From Paractinoplanes tereljensis (GTDB taxonomy: Bacteria; Actinomycetota; Actinomycetes; Mycobacteriales; Micromonosporaceae), in NCBI RefSeq assembly GCF_016862435.1, contig NZ_BOMY01000007.1, positions 1 through 64,000 on the forward strand: a DNA stretch of 64,000 bases, in the 5' to 3' direction. Positions 36,753-46,013 of the stretch are shown piece by piece (position 1 is the first letter of the stretch; each line of letters opens with the position of its first letter). The translations under genes and the position numbers were made by a program. Below the pieces are notes generated by a model. It did not search any database. It was not told the DNA's origin and saw only the letters and a list, made by a program, of their open reading frames with translations.

Positions 36753-37484
36753 ATGTTGCTGCGGGTTCGAGTCACCCTGCCGGACCGTCCAGGTGCCCTC
36801 GGCCAGGTGGCCCGCACGCTCGGCGTTGCCGGAGCCGACATCGTCCAGGTCGTCGTCCTGGAACGACTCGGCGGCCGGGCCGTTGACGACTTCACCGTCG
36901 TCTGGCCGGGCGCGTCCCGCGTGGAGCGGCTTCTGGCCGGTCTCGCCGCCATCCCCGGAGTGCAGGTCGACGGCGTGTGGAAGGCGATAGGCGCTCCGGT
37001 CAACGGCGGCCACGACGCCGAGTTGCTGGCCCAGGTCGCGGCCAACCCGGCCGACGGCCTCGCCACCCTGGTCGACGCGGTCCCCGGCTTGCTCGCCGCC
37101 GACTGGGCCGCGGCCGCCGTGGTGCCGGCCGACTGGGCCGCCCGGTCCGGCGCGCCCCGCCCGTTGCCGACCGAGCCGATGCTGGGCCTGGGCGACGACG
37201 CGACGGTGGTCTACGCCAGCTGGCGTGCCCCCGCCCCGCTACAGCTTCCCGAGATCACCCCGCTCCGGGCCCGCCCGATCACCGCCCCCGAGGGCACCCG
37301 CTACGCGGTGGCTCCGTTCGGCCGGGCCGGACTGGTGCTCGTGGTCGCCCGCTCGGACGACGACGACCTGCCGGCGGCCGGTTTCCACATCACCGAGGTC
37401 GACCGGGTGGCGCAGCTCGTCCGGGCCGCCGCGGTGATCCTCGGCGACCGGCTGGACACCGCCGGTGTGCCCGCCGTCATGTGA
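36753..37484 (+). CDS. ACT-domain protein
   Basis: Protein of 243 residues. An ACT-type regulatory domain occupies about 1-75 (LLRVRVTLPDRPGALGQVARTLG, then GGRAVDDFTVVWPG). The rest is Ala/Pro-rich without recognised motifs and ends in a predicted alpha/beta part (GTRYAVAPFGRAGLVLVVARS). ACT domains bind amino acids. A strong GGGAGGAG site precedes the ATG. The next gene starts with a related ACT domain fused to an acetyltransferase, suggesting a duplication and joint role in amino-acid sensing. Confidence 0.82.
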   Translation: MLLRVRVTLPDRPGALGQVARTLGVAGADIVQVVVLERLGGRAVDDFTVVWPGASRVERLLAGLAAIPGVQVDGVWKAIGAPVNGGHDAELLAQVAANPADGLATLVDAVPGLLAADWAAAAVVPADWAARSGAPRPLPTEPMLGLGDDATVVYASWRAPAPLQLPEITPLRARPITAPEGTRYAVAPFGRAGLVLVVARSDDDDLPAAGFHITEVDRVAQLVRAAAVILGDRLDTAGVPAVM

Positions 37485-37578
37485 CCGGTCTCTCCGAGAA
37501 AGCCCAGCTCAAGCAATGTCCGGTTAACACCTGGGCGGCAGAATTGAAGGCAGGGAAGAGCCGGAAGGAGTGCCGAAA

Positions 37579-38622
37579 ATGGCGCTGTGGCGGATCCGTG
37601 CAACGGTCGACGACCGACCGGGTTACCTGTCCGTTCTGACCGCGAGCCTGGCTCTGCGGTCGGTGAACATTCTTGCCGTCCAGGTGCACACCACCGAGGC
37701 GGGCGCGGTCGACGATTTCCTCGTCGACGCGCCCGACGCACTGACCGAGGCCGACCTGCTCGGGGCGATCGCCCGGGGCCGCGGCCGGGACGCGTTCGTG
37801 GCGCGCGCCGAGGCCGAGGGCCTGGCCGATCAACCGACCCGGGCACTCGTCCTGGCCGGCCGGCTGGTCCATGACCAGGACGGGTTGGGTGAGGCGCTTG
37901 TCGCCCTGCTCGACGCGGCCGAGGTCCGCTGGCGGCCCGAGCCGCTGACCGGGCGCCCCGGCTACGACGACGCGCGGATGACGCTGGCCGATCCGGCCGG
38001 CGGCTCCTACGAGGTGCTGCGCAGCCGGCCGGCGTTCACGCCCGCCGAGTTCGCCCGGGCTCAGGCCCTGGTCGAGCTGTCCGGCACGATGCTGCGCCGG
38101 CACCAGGAACAGACCACGCTGCTGCTGCCGGACGGTGCTGAGCTGACCGTGCGGCCCGCGGCCGCGGAAGACACCGAAGCCGTCCGCGAACTGCACGCCC
38201 GCGCCTCGGCGGCCACCCTGGCCAGCCGTTACCTGGGCGGTGGCGCGCCGGCCGAGGCCCGGTTGGCGCGACTGCTCGAGCCGGCCGGCGGCCGCACCCT
38301 GGTGGTGACCTCCGGCGACCGGGTGGTGGCGATGGCGAGCCTGCTCGCCGAGGGGGACCTCGGCGAAATCGCGATCCTGGTGGAGGACTGCTGGCAGCGA
38401 CGCGGCATCGGCACGGCGCTGCTCCGGCGCCTGCTGGCGTACGCCGCGCGAGGCCGCTTCGCGGCCCTGGTGGCGCACACCGCCGCCGACAACGTGGCGA
38501 TGCTGCGCACCCTGAAGCGGCTGGGTGCCGGCCCGGCCGACCGGGACGGCTCGATGGTCAGCGTGACGCTGGCCGTCCCCGGCCGCGAATCGGTCGGCGA
38601 CGAGACGCCGGCGCTCTCCTAG
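37579..38622 (+). CDS. ACT-GNAT fusion acetyltransferase
   Basis: Protein of 347 residues. The N-terminal ACT domain is at about 1-80 ([22 protein letters not shown], then [11 protein letters not shown]); the C-terminal GNAT domain is at about 185-335 with [19 protein letters not shown] and the acetyl-CoA loop [17 protein letters not shown]. Amino-acid-regulated ACT-GNAT protein acetyltransferases have been described in Micromonospora, acting on acetyl-CoA synthetase; orthology here is inferred. GGAAGGAG lies ten bases before the ATG. Its last four bases overlap the convergent bsaP gene. Confidence 0.88.
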   Translation: MALWRIRATVDDRPGYLSVLTASLALRSVNILAVQVHTTEAGAVDDFLVDAPDALTEADLLGAIARGRGRDAFVARAEAEGLADQPTRALVLAGRLVHDQDGLGEALVALLDAAEVRWRPEPLTGRPGYDDARMTLADPAGGSYEVLRSRPAFTPAEFARAQALVELSGTMLRRHQEQTTLLLPDGAELTVRPAAAEDTEAVRELHARASAATLASRYLGGGAPAEARLARLLEPAGGRTLVVTSGDRVVAMASLLAEGDLGEIAILVEDCWQRRGIGTALLRRLLAYAARGRFAALVAHTAADNVAMLRTLKRLGAGPADRDGSMVSVTLAVPGRESVGDETPALS

Positions 38623-38801
38623 GACGAGCGGGTGCCGTGCTCGACGCAGGTGGCGGTCCAGCCGGTCGGCACGACCTGCACCTTCATCCGGCGTCGGCAC
38701 TGCGGGCAGAAGCGCGGGGGCTCCAGCTCCCGCGCCGACGCGCAGGCCGTGTGATCACCCTCGGCGGCCTGCTCGCCGCAGCGGTCGCAGAACGTCGTCA
38801 C
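38619..38801 (-). CDS. bsaP: Biotin synthase auxiliary protein BsaP
   Basis: Cysteine-rich protein of 60 residues: [40 protein letters not shown]. Two C-x2-C pairs and further cysteines match BsaP, an actinobacterial protein that supports BioB function, proposed to carry an iron-sulphur cluster. The GTG start overlaps the bioB stop as GTGA, so the pair is co-translated. The 3' end overlaps the ACT-GNAT gene by 4 bp. Confidence 0.88.
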   Translation of the reverse strand: MTTFCDRCGEQAAEGDHTACASARELEPPRFCPQCRRRMKVQVVPTGWTATCVEHGTRSS

Positions 38802-39793
38802 AGCGTCGCCGACAACGCCTTGACCGGCATCTTCAGGTCTTCGAGCAGGGCCAGGTCGTCGGTCGCGGGGCGGCCCAGCGTGGTCAGGTAGTTGCCGACG
38901 ATCACCGCGTTGATGCCACCGAGCAGGCCGTCCCGCGTGCCCAGATCGCCCAGGGTGATCTCGCGCCCACCCGCGTACCGCAAAATCGTCTTGGGCATCG
39001 CCAGCCGGAAAGCGGCGATCGCGCGCAGCGCGTCCTTGCCCTCCACCACCGGCTGGTCACCGAGCGGCGTGCCCGGGCGCGGGTTGAGGAAGTTCATCGG
39101 AACCTCGTGCGGGTCCAGCTCGGCCAGCTGGGCCGCGAACTCGGCCCGCTGCTCGATCGTCTCGCCGAGGCCGAGGATGCCGCCGCAGCAGACCTCCATG
39201 CCGGAGTCGCGCACCATCTTCAGGGTGCCCCAGCGTTCATCCCAGGTGTGCGTGGTGACCACGTTGGGGAAGAAGGACTCGCAGGTCTCCAGGTTGTGGT
39301 TGTAGCGGTGCACGCCCATCTCGACCAGCTCGTCAACCTGCTCCTGGGTGAGCATGCCGAGGCTGGCCGCGACCTGGATGTCGACGGCCGCCTTGATCGC
39401 CTTGACGCCCTCGCGCATCTGGTCCATCAGCCGCTTGTCGGGCCCGCGCACGGCGGCCACGATGCAGAACTCGGTGGCTCCGGTGGCCGCGGTCTGCCGG
39501 GCCGCCTCGACCAGCGACGGAATGTCCAGCCAGATCGACCGCACCGGCGAGGCGAACAGCCCCGACTGCGAGCAGAAGTGGCAGTCCTCCGGGCAGCCGC
39601 CGGTCTTCAGCGAGACGATGCCCTCGACCTCGACCTCCGGCCCGCACCACTTCATCCGCACGTCATGGGCGAGTTGCAGCAGCTCGGGCAGGTCCTCGTC
39701 GGGTGTTTGGAGGACCTCGAGGATGGACGCCTCGTCGAGGCCCCTTCCGGTCGACAGCACCTGAGCCCGGGCCCGATCGAGGATCTCTGACAT
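38798..39793 (-). CDS. bioB: Biotin synthase BioB
   Basis: Radical SAM enzyme of 331 residues that inserts sulphur into dethiobiotin. The radical SAM cysteines are Cys67, Cys71 and Cys74 in [13 protein letters not shown]. The conserved YNHNLET and the C-terminal arm with ARG-type residues follow ([27 protein letters not shown]). Complete in length. It is followed by bsaP and divergent from bioF-bioD, so all biotin genes of the window face each other around one short promoter region. No BirA-type palindrome is evident there. Confidence 0.97.
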   Translation of the reverse strand: MSEILDRARAQVLSTGRGLDEASILEVLQTPDEDLPELLQLAHDVRMKWCGPEVEVEGIVSLKTGGCPEDCHFCSQSGLFASPVRSIWLDIPSLVEAARQTAATGATEFCIVAAVRGPDKRLMDQMREGVKAIKAAVDIQVAASLGMLTQEQVDELVEMGVHRYNHNLETCESFFPNVVTTHTWDERWGTLKMVRDSGMEVCCGGILGLGETIEQRAEFAAQLAELDPHEVPMNFLNPRPGTPLGDQPVVEGKDALRAIAAFRLAMPKTILRYAGGREITLGDLGTRDGLLGGINAVIVGNYLTTLGRPATDDLALLEDLKMPVKALSATL

Positions 39794-39877
39794 GCCCGTA
39801 CCCTACAGACCTTCGCATCCGGTAGGACTGTCGGTGGTGGGTGATAGTTTGCCCTTCTCGTGATCGTTGGGGGTGCC

Positions 39878-41014
39878 TTGACGGGCTGGTTGGAAGCGCT
39901 GGAGCGCCTCTCCGGGAGCAGGGCCAAGGCCGGGCTCACCCGTCAGTTGCGCCCGCGTCCGGCCGACGACTTCGTCGTCGATCTGGCCGGCAACGACTAC
40001 CTCGGCCTGTCCGCCCACCCTTCGGTGGTCGCGGCCGCCGCCTCAGCCCTTGCGGCGTACGGGTTGGGAGCAACCGGTTCCCGCCTGGTCCGCGGGTCCA
40101 CTGACGCTCATTCCCTTCTCGAAGCTGACGTCGCCGCCTTCCTCGGTTTCTCGTCGGCCCTCGTCTTCTCCTCGGGTTACCTGGCCAACCTGGCCGCGGT
40201 CCGGGGTGCCACCGCGGTCTGTGACCTGATCGTCTCGGACGCCTACAACCACGCCTCGCTCATCGACGGCTGCAAGATCTCCGGCCGCCGCACGGTGGTC
40301 GCCCCGCACAACGACCCCACCGCGGTCGCCACGATCCTCGACGCCCACCCCGGCCAGCCCGCCGTGGTGGTCACCGAGTCGGTGTTCTCGGTCGACGGCG
40401 ACCTGGCCGACCTGGCCACCCTGCACGAGGTGACGTCGTCCCGGGGCGCCCTCCTGCTCGTCGACGATGCCCACGCGGTCGGCATCCTCGGCCCCGGTGG
40501 TGCCGGTGGCGTGGCCGCCGCCGGCCTGGCCGGCCAACCCGACGTGATCGTCACCGCGACCCTCTCCAAGTCACTGGGCGGCGCCGGCGGCGTGGTCGCC
40601 GCCCCCGAGCCGTTCATCCGGCACCTGATCGACACCGGCCGCACCTTCATCTACGACACCGCCCTGCCGCCGGCCGTGGTCGCCGGCGTCCACGCGGCCC
40701 TGCAGCTGACCCGCGACGCCGACGACCGGCGCACCGTGCTCACCACCCGGGCCGACCAGGTGGTGACCCGCCTCACCGAGGCCGGCTTCCCGGTGGCCCG
40801 ACCGGCCGCGGCCGTGCTGTCGGTGCTGGCCCCCGGCCCCGAGGCGGCGGTCGCCTGGGCCGCCGACTGCCGAGACCGCGGCGTGGCGGTCGGCTGTTTC
40901 CGCCCGCCGTCCACCCCCGACGGTTCCTCCCGCCTGCGCCTGACCCTGAACGCCGGCGTCCCCGACGAAGCCTTCGCCCATGCCCTGGACGTGATCGTGG
41001 AGTGCGCGCCGTGA
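39878..41014 (+). CDS. bioF: 8-amino-7-oxononanoate synthase BioF
   Basis: PLP-dependent alpha-oxoamine synthase of 378 residues that condenses pimeloyl thioester with alanine. The PLP lysine is Lys231 in TLSKSLGG. NDYLGL, GLGATGSRLVRGSTDAHSLLE, and DDAHAVGILGPGG are all typical. I favour a TTG start preceded by GGGGGTG; an in-frame GTG 18 bp upstream has no ribosome-binding site. The stop overlaps the bioD start as GTGA. Confidence 0.95.
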   Translation: MTGWLEALERLSGSRAKAGLTRQLRPRPADDFVVDLAGNDYLGLSAHPSVVAAAASALAAYGLGATGSRLVRGSTDAHSLLEADVAAFLGFSSALVFSSGYLANLAAVRGATAVCDLIVSDAYNHASLIDGCKISGRRTVVAPHNDPTAVATILDAHPGQPAVVVTESVFSVDGDLADLATLHEVTSSRGALLLVDDAHAVGILGPGGAGGVAAAGLAGQPDVIVTATLSKSLGGAGGVVAAPEPFIRHLIDTGRTFIYDTALPPAVVAGVHAALQLTRDADDRRTVLTTRADQVVTRLTEAGFPVARPAAAVLSVLAPGPEAAVAWAADCRDRGVAVGCFRPPSTPDGSSRLRLTLNAGVPDEAFAHALDVIVECAP

Positions 41015-42522
41015 CGGCCCCCCAGCAGTCCCCCACCTCCCCCGACGTAACCGCGGTAATCACCCGCCTGCCCCAGGCCAACGCGGTCTTCACCCCCGGC
41101 CCGGCCGGCTTCACCCTCCCGCCGTTCCCGTTCCCCACCGCCACCATCGACTTCACGGCGGCGGCCGCCCCGCCGGTCGCGGCGCTCACCATCCCGGCCG
41201 CCCGGTCCGACCCGGACGCTTTCCTCGACGGCCCGCTGGGCGCCCCCATGGACCCACCCACCGACGGCCCACTCGGCGCCCCGATCGACGGCCCGCCCGG
41301 TACCTCCGCCGACGATCCCTTCGGCGCGCCCATCGACCGCCCGTTCGGCACGCGGGTCAACCCCGCCGCGCTCGACGCGCCGGTTGACGGCGGGTCGGGG
41401 GTGCCCACCGACGGGCCGTTTGGCGCGCCCGGCGGCGATGGTTCGCTCGAGGCGCTGGCCGATGGCTGGCGCAGCACGCTTGCCGACCGGAGCCTTGGTG
41501 CGACCGCTCCGCCGGTCGAGCCGCCGCCCTCGCCCTCGACGGCGCCCGCGCCTTCGCCCGAGGATCCCGGGCCCGCGCCTTCGCCCGCGGAACCGGGGAC
41601 CGCGCCTCTCGGCGTACAGGACGGGCCCGGGGCCGAACCGCTCGGCGTGCCCATCTCGCCGGCGCCGGTCGGGCCCGGCCTCGACGGCGATGATCTGCCC
41701 AGCGGGCAGGCGATCGGCGAGGAGATCGCCGATGAGCCGGCGGCACAGACGCCGGAGGCGCAGCCCGCGCCGCGCCACGCCGACAGCGGCGAGTGGCGCG
41801 GAATCGTGCTGGTCACCGGCACCGACACCGACGTCGGCAAGACCATCGTCACGGCGGCCGTGGCGGCCGCCGCGCAGGCCTCCGGCCTGCGGGTCGCCGT
41901 CATCAAGCCCGGCCAGACCGGCATCGCCACCGGCGCGCCGACCGACCTCGACGTCATCAACCGGCTGGCGGCACCGGAGACCACCCGGGTGCTCGCCGAG
42001 TACCCGGAGCCGATGGCCCCACTCGCCGCCGCCACCGTCGCGTCGATGCCACCGCTGGAGCTTTACGAGGTCGTCGACGCCATTCGCACCGAGGCCGAGA
42101 AGCACGACCTGGTGCTGGTCGAGGGGGCCGGCGGCCTGCTGGTGCCGATGGGCGTGCGGCCCTCCGGCGCGTCCTGGACGCTGGCCGACCTGGCCACCAC
42201 CCTGGGCGTGAAGACCATCGTGGTGGCCCGGGCCGGCCTGGGCACGCTCAACCACACCGCGCTCACCCTGGAGGCGCTGAACCGCCGTGGCGTACCAGCC
42301 GGGGTGGTGATCGGCGCTTGGCCGGCCGACCCCGAGCTGGTCCACTGGGCCAACCTCAGCGAGATGGTCCCGCACCTGATCGGCGCCCTGCCCGACGGCG
42401 CCGGCCGGATGGACCCCGGGGTCTTCCGGCGTTCCGCGCCGGGCTGGCTGACCCCGCCGCTCTACGGCGAGATCGACAACTGGCGTGTCTGGGCCGAGGA
42501 AACCGGCGAAGGCCACCACTGA
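41011..42522 (+). CDS. bioD: Dethiobiotin synthetase BioD with long N-terminal extension
   Basis: Reading frame of 503 codons; the C-terminal 240 residues are a complete BioD: P-loop GTDTDVGKT (270-278), VIKPGQTG, LVEGAGGLLVPMG and the C-terminal nucleotide-binding region. BioD makes dethiobiotin from DAPA and CO2 with ATP. Residues 1-265 have no counterpart in normal BioD (about 230 residues): a PFPTATIDF start, degenerate DGPLGAP-type repeats and then Pro/Ser/Glu-rich sequence. Overlap with bioF (GTGA) supports the early GTG; an internal GTG at 41806 could also yield a normal-size enzyme. Confidence 0.9.
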   Translation: MTAPQQSPTSPDVTAVITRLPQANAVFTPGPAGFTLPPFPFPTATIDFTAAAAPPVAALTIPAARSDPDAFLDGPLGAPMDPPTDGPLGAPIDGPPGTSADDPFGAPIDRPFGTRVNPAALDAPVDGGSGVPTDGPFGAPGGDGSLEALADGWRSTLADRSLGATAPPVEPPPSPSTAPAPSPEDPGPAPSPAEPGTAPLGVQDGPGAEPLGVPISPAPVGPGLDGDDLPSGQAIGEEIADEPAAQTPEAQPAPRHADSGEWRGIVLVTGTDTDVGKTIVTAAVAAAAQASGLRVAVIKPGQTGIATGAPTDLDVINRLAAPETTRVLAEYPEPMAPLAAATVASMPPLELYEVVDAIRTEAEKHDLVLVEGAGGLLVPMGVRPSGASWTLADLATTLGVKTIVVARAGLGTLNHTALTLEALNRRGVPAGVVIGAWPADPELVHWANLSEMVPHLIGALPDGAGRMDPGVFRRSAPGWLTPPLYGEIDNWRVWAEETGEGHH

Positions 42523-42663
42523 CCCAGGGCCGAAGCCGGCTGCGCGGTTGGGTGGCACCAGATACAGGAAACGTGCAGGACGGGTAGAGGGTCTGGTTGG
42601 CGGGGATCCGCCCGGGGCCTGGAACGCGTGGACTTCTCCGTAGCGACTCTCGCGGAGGTGGAC

Positions 42664-43815
42664 ATGCGCGAAACATCGGCCTGGGACACGATGCCCGTTG
42701 CCGGCCAGGATGTACCCGGTGCACAGGTCGGCGCCGATCAGGCGGTCGACCTGGCGCTCCGAGAGGCAGGTGGCGGCCGGCTCGCCGGGGTGCGGGTGGC
42801 CCGGGAGTTCGGCCGGGTGTCCTACCTGGTGCAGTTCGTGCGTGGGACGTGGTTGTGCACGGCGACCGTGGACGCTCGCACCGGCGAGGTCACCGCCGTC
42901 CTCGACGACGGTGCTCGGCTGCCGACCCCCCTCGACGACGGCCGGCCGGCGCCAGGTCTGGGCGGCCGCGCCGTCCTGCGGACCGATCTGCGCACCGTCT
43001 GGGACATTCGTGGTGCAGCCGACGATCCGGCGGTCTCCTACGTCGCCACCGACTCCGGGGTCGCCGTCGTCGTGCTGCGGCCGGACCGCGCCCGGGCGCT
43101 CTCGCTGGAGGCGCACCTCGCGACCGGTTTCGGGGCCACCCGCCAGGTGGCTCCGCTGCCGGGCGGTGTCGCCGGGGCGACCGCGGACGGCCGGGTGTTC
43201 CGCCTCGACCGCGACGGCCGGCTGCGATGGGAGACCCGGTTGCCCGCACCGCCGTACACCCTCGCGGCGGACCAGGCCGGGTCGCGCCTGTTGATCGCCA
43301 CGAATGCCGGTGCGGTTGAGGTTGATGCCGCGAGTGGCGAGATGCGGGACGCCGGCGGGGGCCCGGTGCGGGCGGCCGAGTATCTGCCGGACGGCTCCCG
43401 TCTGCTGGCCGGTCATCGCGGTGATCTGATCCTGGTCGGCGCGAACGCGGAGCCGCGATGGGTGTGGACGCAGGGTGAGTGTCCGGAGCGGCTGTGGCTG
43501 CAGGACGGGCGTGCCTATCTGACCGGCGAGGGCGGCCTCAAGGAGGTTGTGGTCGGCGAGGGCGTGGTGGCCCGCTGGTCGGAGCCGACGGCCGAGACCG
43601 TGGAGAGCGCGGCGGTCGCCGACGGCCGGGTCTTCACCTGTGCGCCGGGCTCGCACGTGAGCCGGCACGGCTATGCCACCGCGGGTTATGACGGGCCGGT
43701 CGCCGGCATGCCGGAGCACCCGGAGGTGCTCGCGGTGGTGCGCCCGGACGGCGACGAACCCTGGCTGCTGGTCGGCCACCGGAGCGGTCTGCTCTCGGCC
43801 CACGTCGTCAACTGA
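42664..43815 (+). CDS. Uncharacterised beta-propeller-like protein
   Basis: Protein of 383 residues, family not recognised. The N-terminal 80 residues (ADQAVDLALREAGGGRLAGVRVAREFG, then TWLCTATVDARTGEVTAVLDDG) look like a PepSY-type domain. The rest has repeated strand pairs with Gly/Asp turns (DGRVFRLDRDGRLRWETRLPAP; SRLLIATNAGAVEVDAASGEM) of a PQQ/WD-like propeller. No signal peptide or membrane segment. GGAGGTG lies 3 bases before the ATG. It follows bioD by 141 bp without obvious link. A MerR-type promoter-like site on the other strand begins just past its stop. Confidence 0.75.
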   Translation: MRETSAWDTMPVAGQDVPGAQVGADQAVDLALREAGGGRLAGVRVAREFGRVSYLVQFVRGTWLCTATVDARTGEVTAVLDDGARLPTPLDDGRPAPGLGGRAVLRTDLRTVWDIRGAADDPAVSYVATDSGVAVVVLRPDRARALSLEAHLATGFGATRQVAPLPGGVAGATADGRVFRLDRDGRLRWETRLPAPPYTLAADQAGSRLLIATNAGAVEVDAASGEMRDAGGGPVRAAEYLPDGSRLLAGHRGDLILVGANAEPRWVWTQGECPERLWLQDGRAYLTGEGGLKEVVVGEGVVARWSEPTAETVESAAVADGRVFTCAPGSHVSRHGYATAGYDGPVAGMPEHPEVLAVVRPDGDEPWLLVGHRSGLLSAHVVN

Positions 43816-43832
43816 TCGCGGTTGCGGTGTCA

Positions 43833-43871
43833 TGCCGGAGATCCTGCGCCTTCCCCTGGGGGGAAGCTCAA
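43833..43871 (-). promoter_or_regulatory. MerR-type promoter-like site C (antisense)
   Basis: On the minus strand TTGAGC, 19 bp containing CTTCCCC-CC-AGGGGAAG, CAGGAT, 7 nt, ATG. The geometry is identical to the promoter of the MerR gene near 58.6 kb and the site near 46.9 kb. It points into the 3' half of the propeller-like gene, where only an unconvincing antisense frame follows. Alternatively the GGGGAAG hairpin may end transcription between convergent genes. Confidence 0.55.
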
Positions 43872-43879
43872 GCCTGAAT

Positions 43880-45241
43880 TCAGGTGGACAGGGCAGCGGG
43901 CAGGCAGACGACCGCGTCGGTGCCGGGGCCGGCCATCGAGCGGAGTTCCGCCCGCCCGCCGGCCGCCTCCGCGAGCTGCCGAACGAGGGCGAGACCCAGC
44001 CCGGTGCCGCCCTTGGGTGCGTTCGGTGCCCGCCAGAACGGATCCATCGCCCGGACGCATTCCTCCGCCGTCAGGCCGGCGCCCTGATCGGTGACGTGCA
44101 GTTCCCAGCCGTCCGGCCCCGGCTGCCAGCTGACGGTGACCGTGCTGCCCGGCGGGGCCGCGCGGACGGCGTTGGAGAGCAGATTGTCGAGAATCTGCTC
44201 GACCGAACCCGGCAGCGACTGCACCCGGGCGTCCGGATCACCGGTGACCTTCAGCTCGACCGCACCGGCCGCGGCGACCGGCTGCCAGTGCTGGACGCGC
44301 ATGGCCACCACGTCCGCCACCCCGGCCGGCTCGGGCCGCAGCTCGACCTGCTCGTAGCGAGCCATCTTCAGCAGCGTGTCGACCAGCCGGGTGAGCCGGT
44401 CCGTCTCGGCCAGGGCCGCCCGCAGATCGCGGCCCTGGCTCTCGGCGGCGTCGTGCTCGAGGTTCTCCAGCCGCAGCCGAAGCGCCGCCAGCGGAGTCTT
44501 GAGCTGGTGCGAGGCATGACCGATGAACGCTCGCTGGGTGGCGATCAGCGTGTGCAGCCGATGTGCGGTCGCCGCGAACGTCGTCGCGAGCCGGCGCAGC
44601 TCCGGCGGCCCGGTCGAGGTCGGCAGGAAGCCGGGCGCGGTGCCCTGGGCGGCCTGGCCGGTGGCCCGTTCCAGCGCTCGGACCGGCCGGCTGATCCAGC
44701 GGGCCAGTGCCACCGCGGTAAGCGCCGCGGCGGCCAGCACGATGACCCCGGCCGCGGCGAGCAGCAGCCAGAAGCGATGAATCCGGGTGGTCAGCGACGC
44801 CGCCGGCACGCTGACCCGGATAGCGCCCTGCGCGATGACACCCGGGTGCACCGGCACCGTCACCACGATCACCTCGCCGCTGTCCGAGCCGGTGATCCGC
44901 GCCCGTACGCGGCCCTGCCCGTGCAGCACCGCGCCGATGTCGGCCGCACCGTCCGGCAGCGGCCCGGTGGCCCGCGTGCTGGTCAGCGTCCGGCCCGCGC
45001 CATCGACGACGTCCACCTCACCGCCGAGGCGCTGGGCCGTCTCGGCGGCGAGCAGATTGACCTGCCCGCCGTCGCTGAACGCCGCGTCGACGAAGACGGC
45101 CAGGACCTCGGCATCGTGCTCGAGTTGTTCGAGCGCGTGTTGCTGCTCGTTGCGCTGCTGCATCCAGCCCAGCGGGATCTCCAGGGCGGCCAGGATGAGC
45201 AGGCCGAACGTGAGGTACGTGAGCAGCAGTCGCCGGGTCAT
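43880..45241 (-). CDS. Two-component sensor histidine kinase
   Basis: Kinase of 453 residues. Two membrane helices (about 5-25 and 156-181) enclose an extracytoplasmic sensor. HAMP lies at about 181-235, the H-box is ASHQLKTP (His245) and the HATPase_c domain (about 330-450) carries N, G1 and G2 boxes (ILDNLLSNAVRAA, VTDQGAGL, GGTGLGLALV). Its ATG overlaps the response-regulator stop as ATGA. No linked target gene is evident. Confidence 0.94.
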   Translation of the reverse strand: MTRRLLLTYLTFGLLILAALEIPLGWMQQRNEQQHALEQLEHDAEVLAVFVDAAFSDGGQVNLLAAETAQRLGGEVDVVDGAGRTLTSTRATGPLPDGAADIGAVLHGQGRVRARITGSDSGEVIVVTVPVHPGVIAQGAIRVSVPAASLTTRIHRFWLLLAAAGVIVLAAAALTAVALARWISRPVRALERATGQAAQGTAPGFLPTSTGPPELRRLATTFAATAHRLHTLIATQRAFIGHASHQLKTPLAALRLRLENLEHDAAESQGRDLRAALAETDRLTRLVDTLLKMARYEQVELRPEPAGVADVVAMRVQHWQPVAAAGAVELKVTGDPDARVQSLPGSVEQILDNLLSNAVRAAPPGSTVTVSWQPGPDGWELHVTDQGAGLTAEECVRAMDPFWRAPNAPKGGTGLGLALVRQLAEAAGGRAELRSMAGPGTDAVVCLPAALST

Positions 45242-45903
45242 GCGGCGTCCGCGGGCAGGATGATCAGCCGGAAACCGATCCCGCGCCGGTTTTCGATCCA
45301 GCGCGGATCGCCCAGCTTCCGCCGCAGGGCCGCGACATGGAAGTCCAGCGTCTTGCCACTGCCGAAGAAGTTCGGCTCCCACACCGTTTCGAGGATCCGC
45401 CGCCGGTCGACCACGGCGCCCGGGTCCTCGGCCAGCAGGGCCAGTAGCTGGTACTCCTTGGCGGTCAGCCCCAGCGGCGCGCCGTGCAGGGTCGCCTCGC
45501 GGAGCCGGGAATCGATCCGCAGCGGACCGAGCGGATCGCCGGCGCCCGGTCCGGCTACGACGCGACGGACCGTCGCGCGCATCCGGGCGACCAGCTCACG
45601 GGTGCTGAACGGCTTCGCCATGTAGTCGTCGGCGCCGATCTCCAGCCCGAGCACCCGGTCCGCCTCGTCGCCCCGCGCGGTGAGCATGATGATCGGCACG
45701 TCACTGACCTCGCGCAGGCGGCGACAGACGTCGATGCCATCGATGTCCGGCAGACCCAGATCCAGCAGCACGAAATCCCCGGCGGGAGCGCTCAGGGCGG
45801 CCGCACCGGTGGCCACGTGCCGAGTGACCATGCCGTATCGGGCCAGCCCGTCAATCAGCGGCTCGGCGATCGACTCGTCGTCCTCGACCAGCAGGACCTC
45901 CAC
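45238..45903 (-). CDS. OmpR-family response regulator
   Basis: Protein of 221 residues. The receiver domain carries Asp8/Asp9, phospho-acceptor Asp48 (LLDLGLPD) and the conserved Lys of MAKPFS. The C-terminal winged helix (about 130-215; LGLTAKEYQLLALLAEDPG, then TLDFHVAALRRKLGDP) is OmpR/PhoB-like. GTG preceded by GAGGAG was chosen over an upstream ATG. Co-translated with the histidine kinase. Confidence 0.94.
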   Translation of the reverse strand: MEVLLVEDDESIAEPLIDGLARYGMVTRHVATGAAALSAPAGDFVLLDLGLPDIDGIDVCRRLREVSDVPIIMLTARGDEADRVLGLEIGADDYMAKPFSTRELVARMRATVRRVVAGPGAGDPLGPLRIDSRLREATLHGAPLGLTAKEYQLLALLAEDPGAVVDRRRILETVWEPNFFGSGKTLDFHVAALRRKLGDPRWIENRRGIGFRLIILPADAA

Positions 45904-46013
45904 GGCAGTCTCCTCACCGCGCGCCGACGGTGGAAGGGCGCGCACGGAGAGGTACGTCCGTTCGTCCCGGCCGGTTGAACGGTCGGGACCACGGCTGACG
46001 GTAGCGTCGGCGA

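Noticed and set aside
39794..39877. BirA or BioQ operator between bioB and bioF
   Set aside because: No palindrome resembling either consensus is present in the gap.
40651..43833. 1060-codon minus-strand frame beginning exactly at MerR-like site C
   Set aside because: It runs antisense through bioF, bioD and the propeller-like gene and has shadow-like composition; the coincidence of its ATG with site C is recorded as a finding, but the frame itself is not called a gene.
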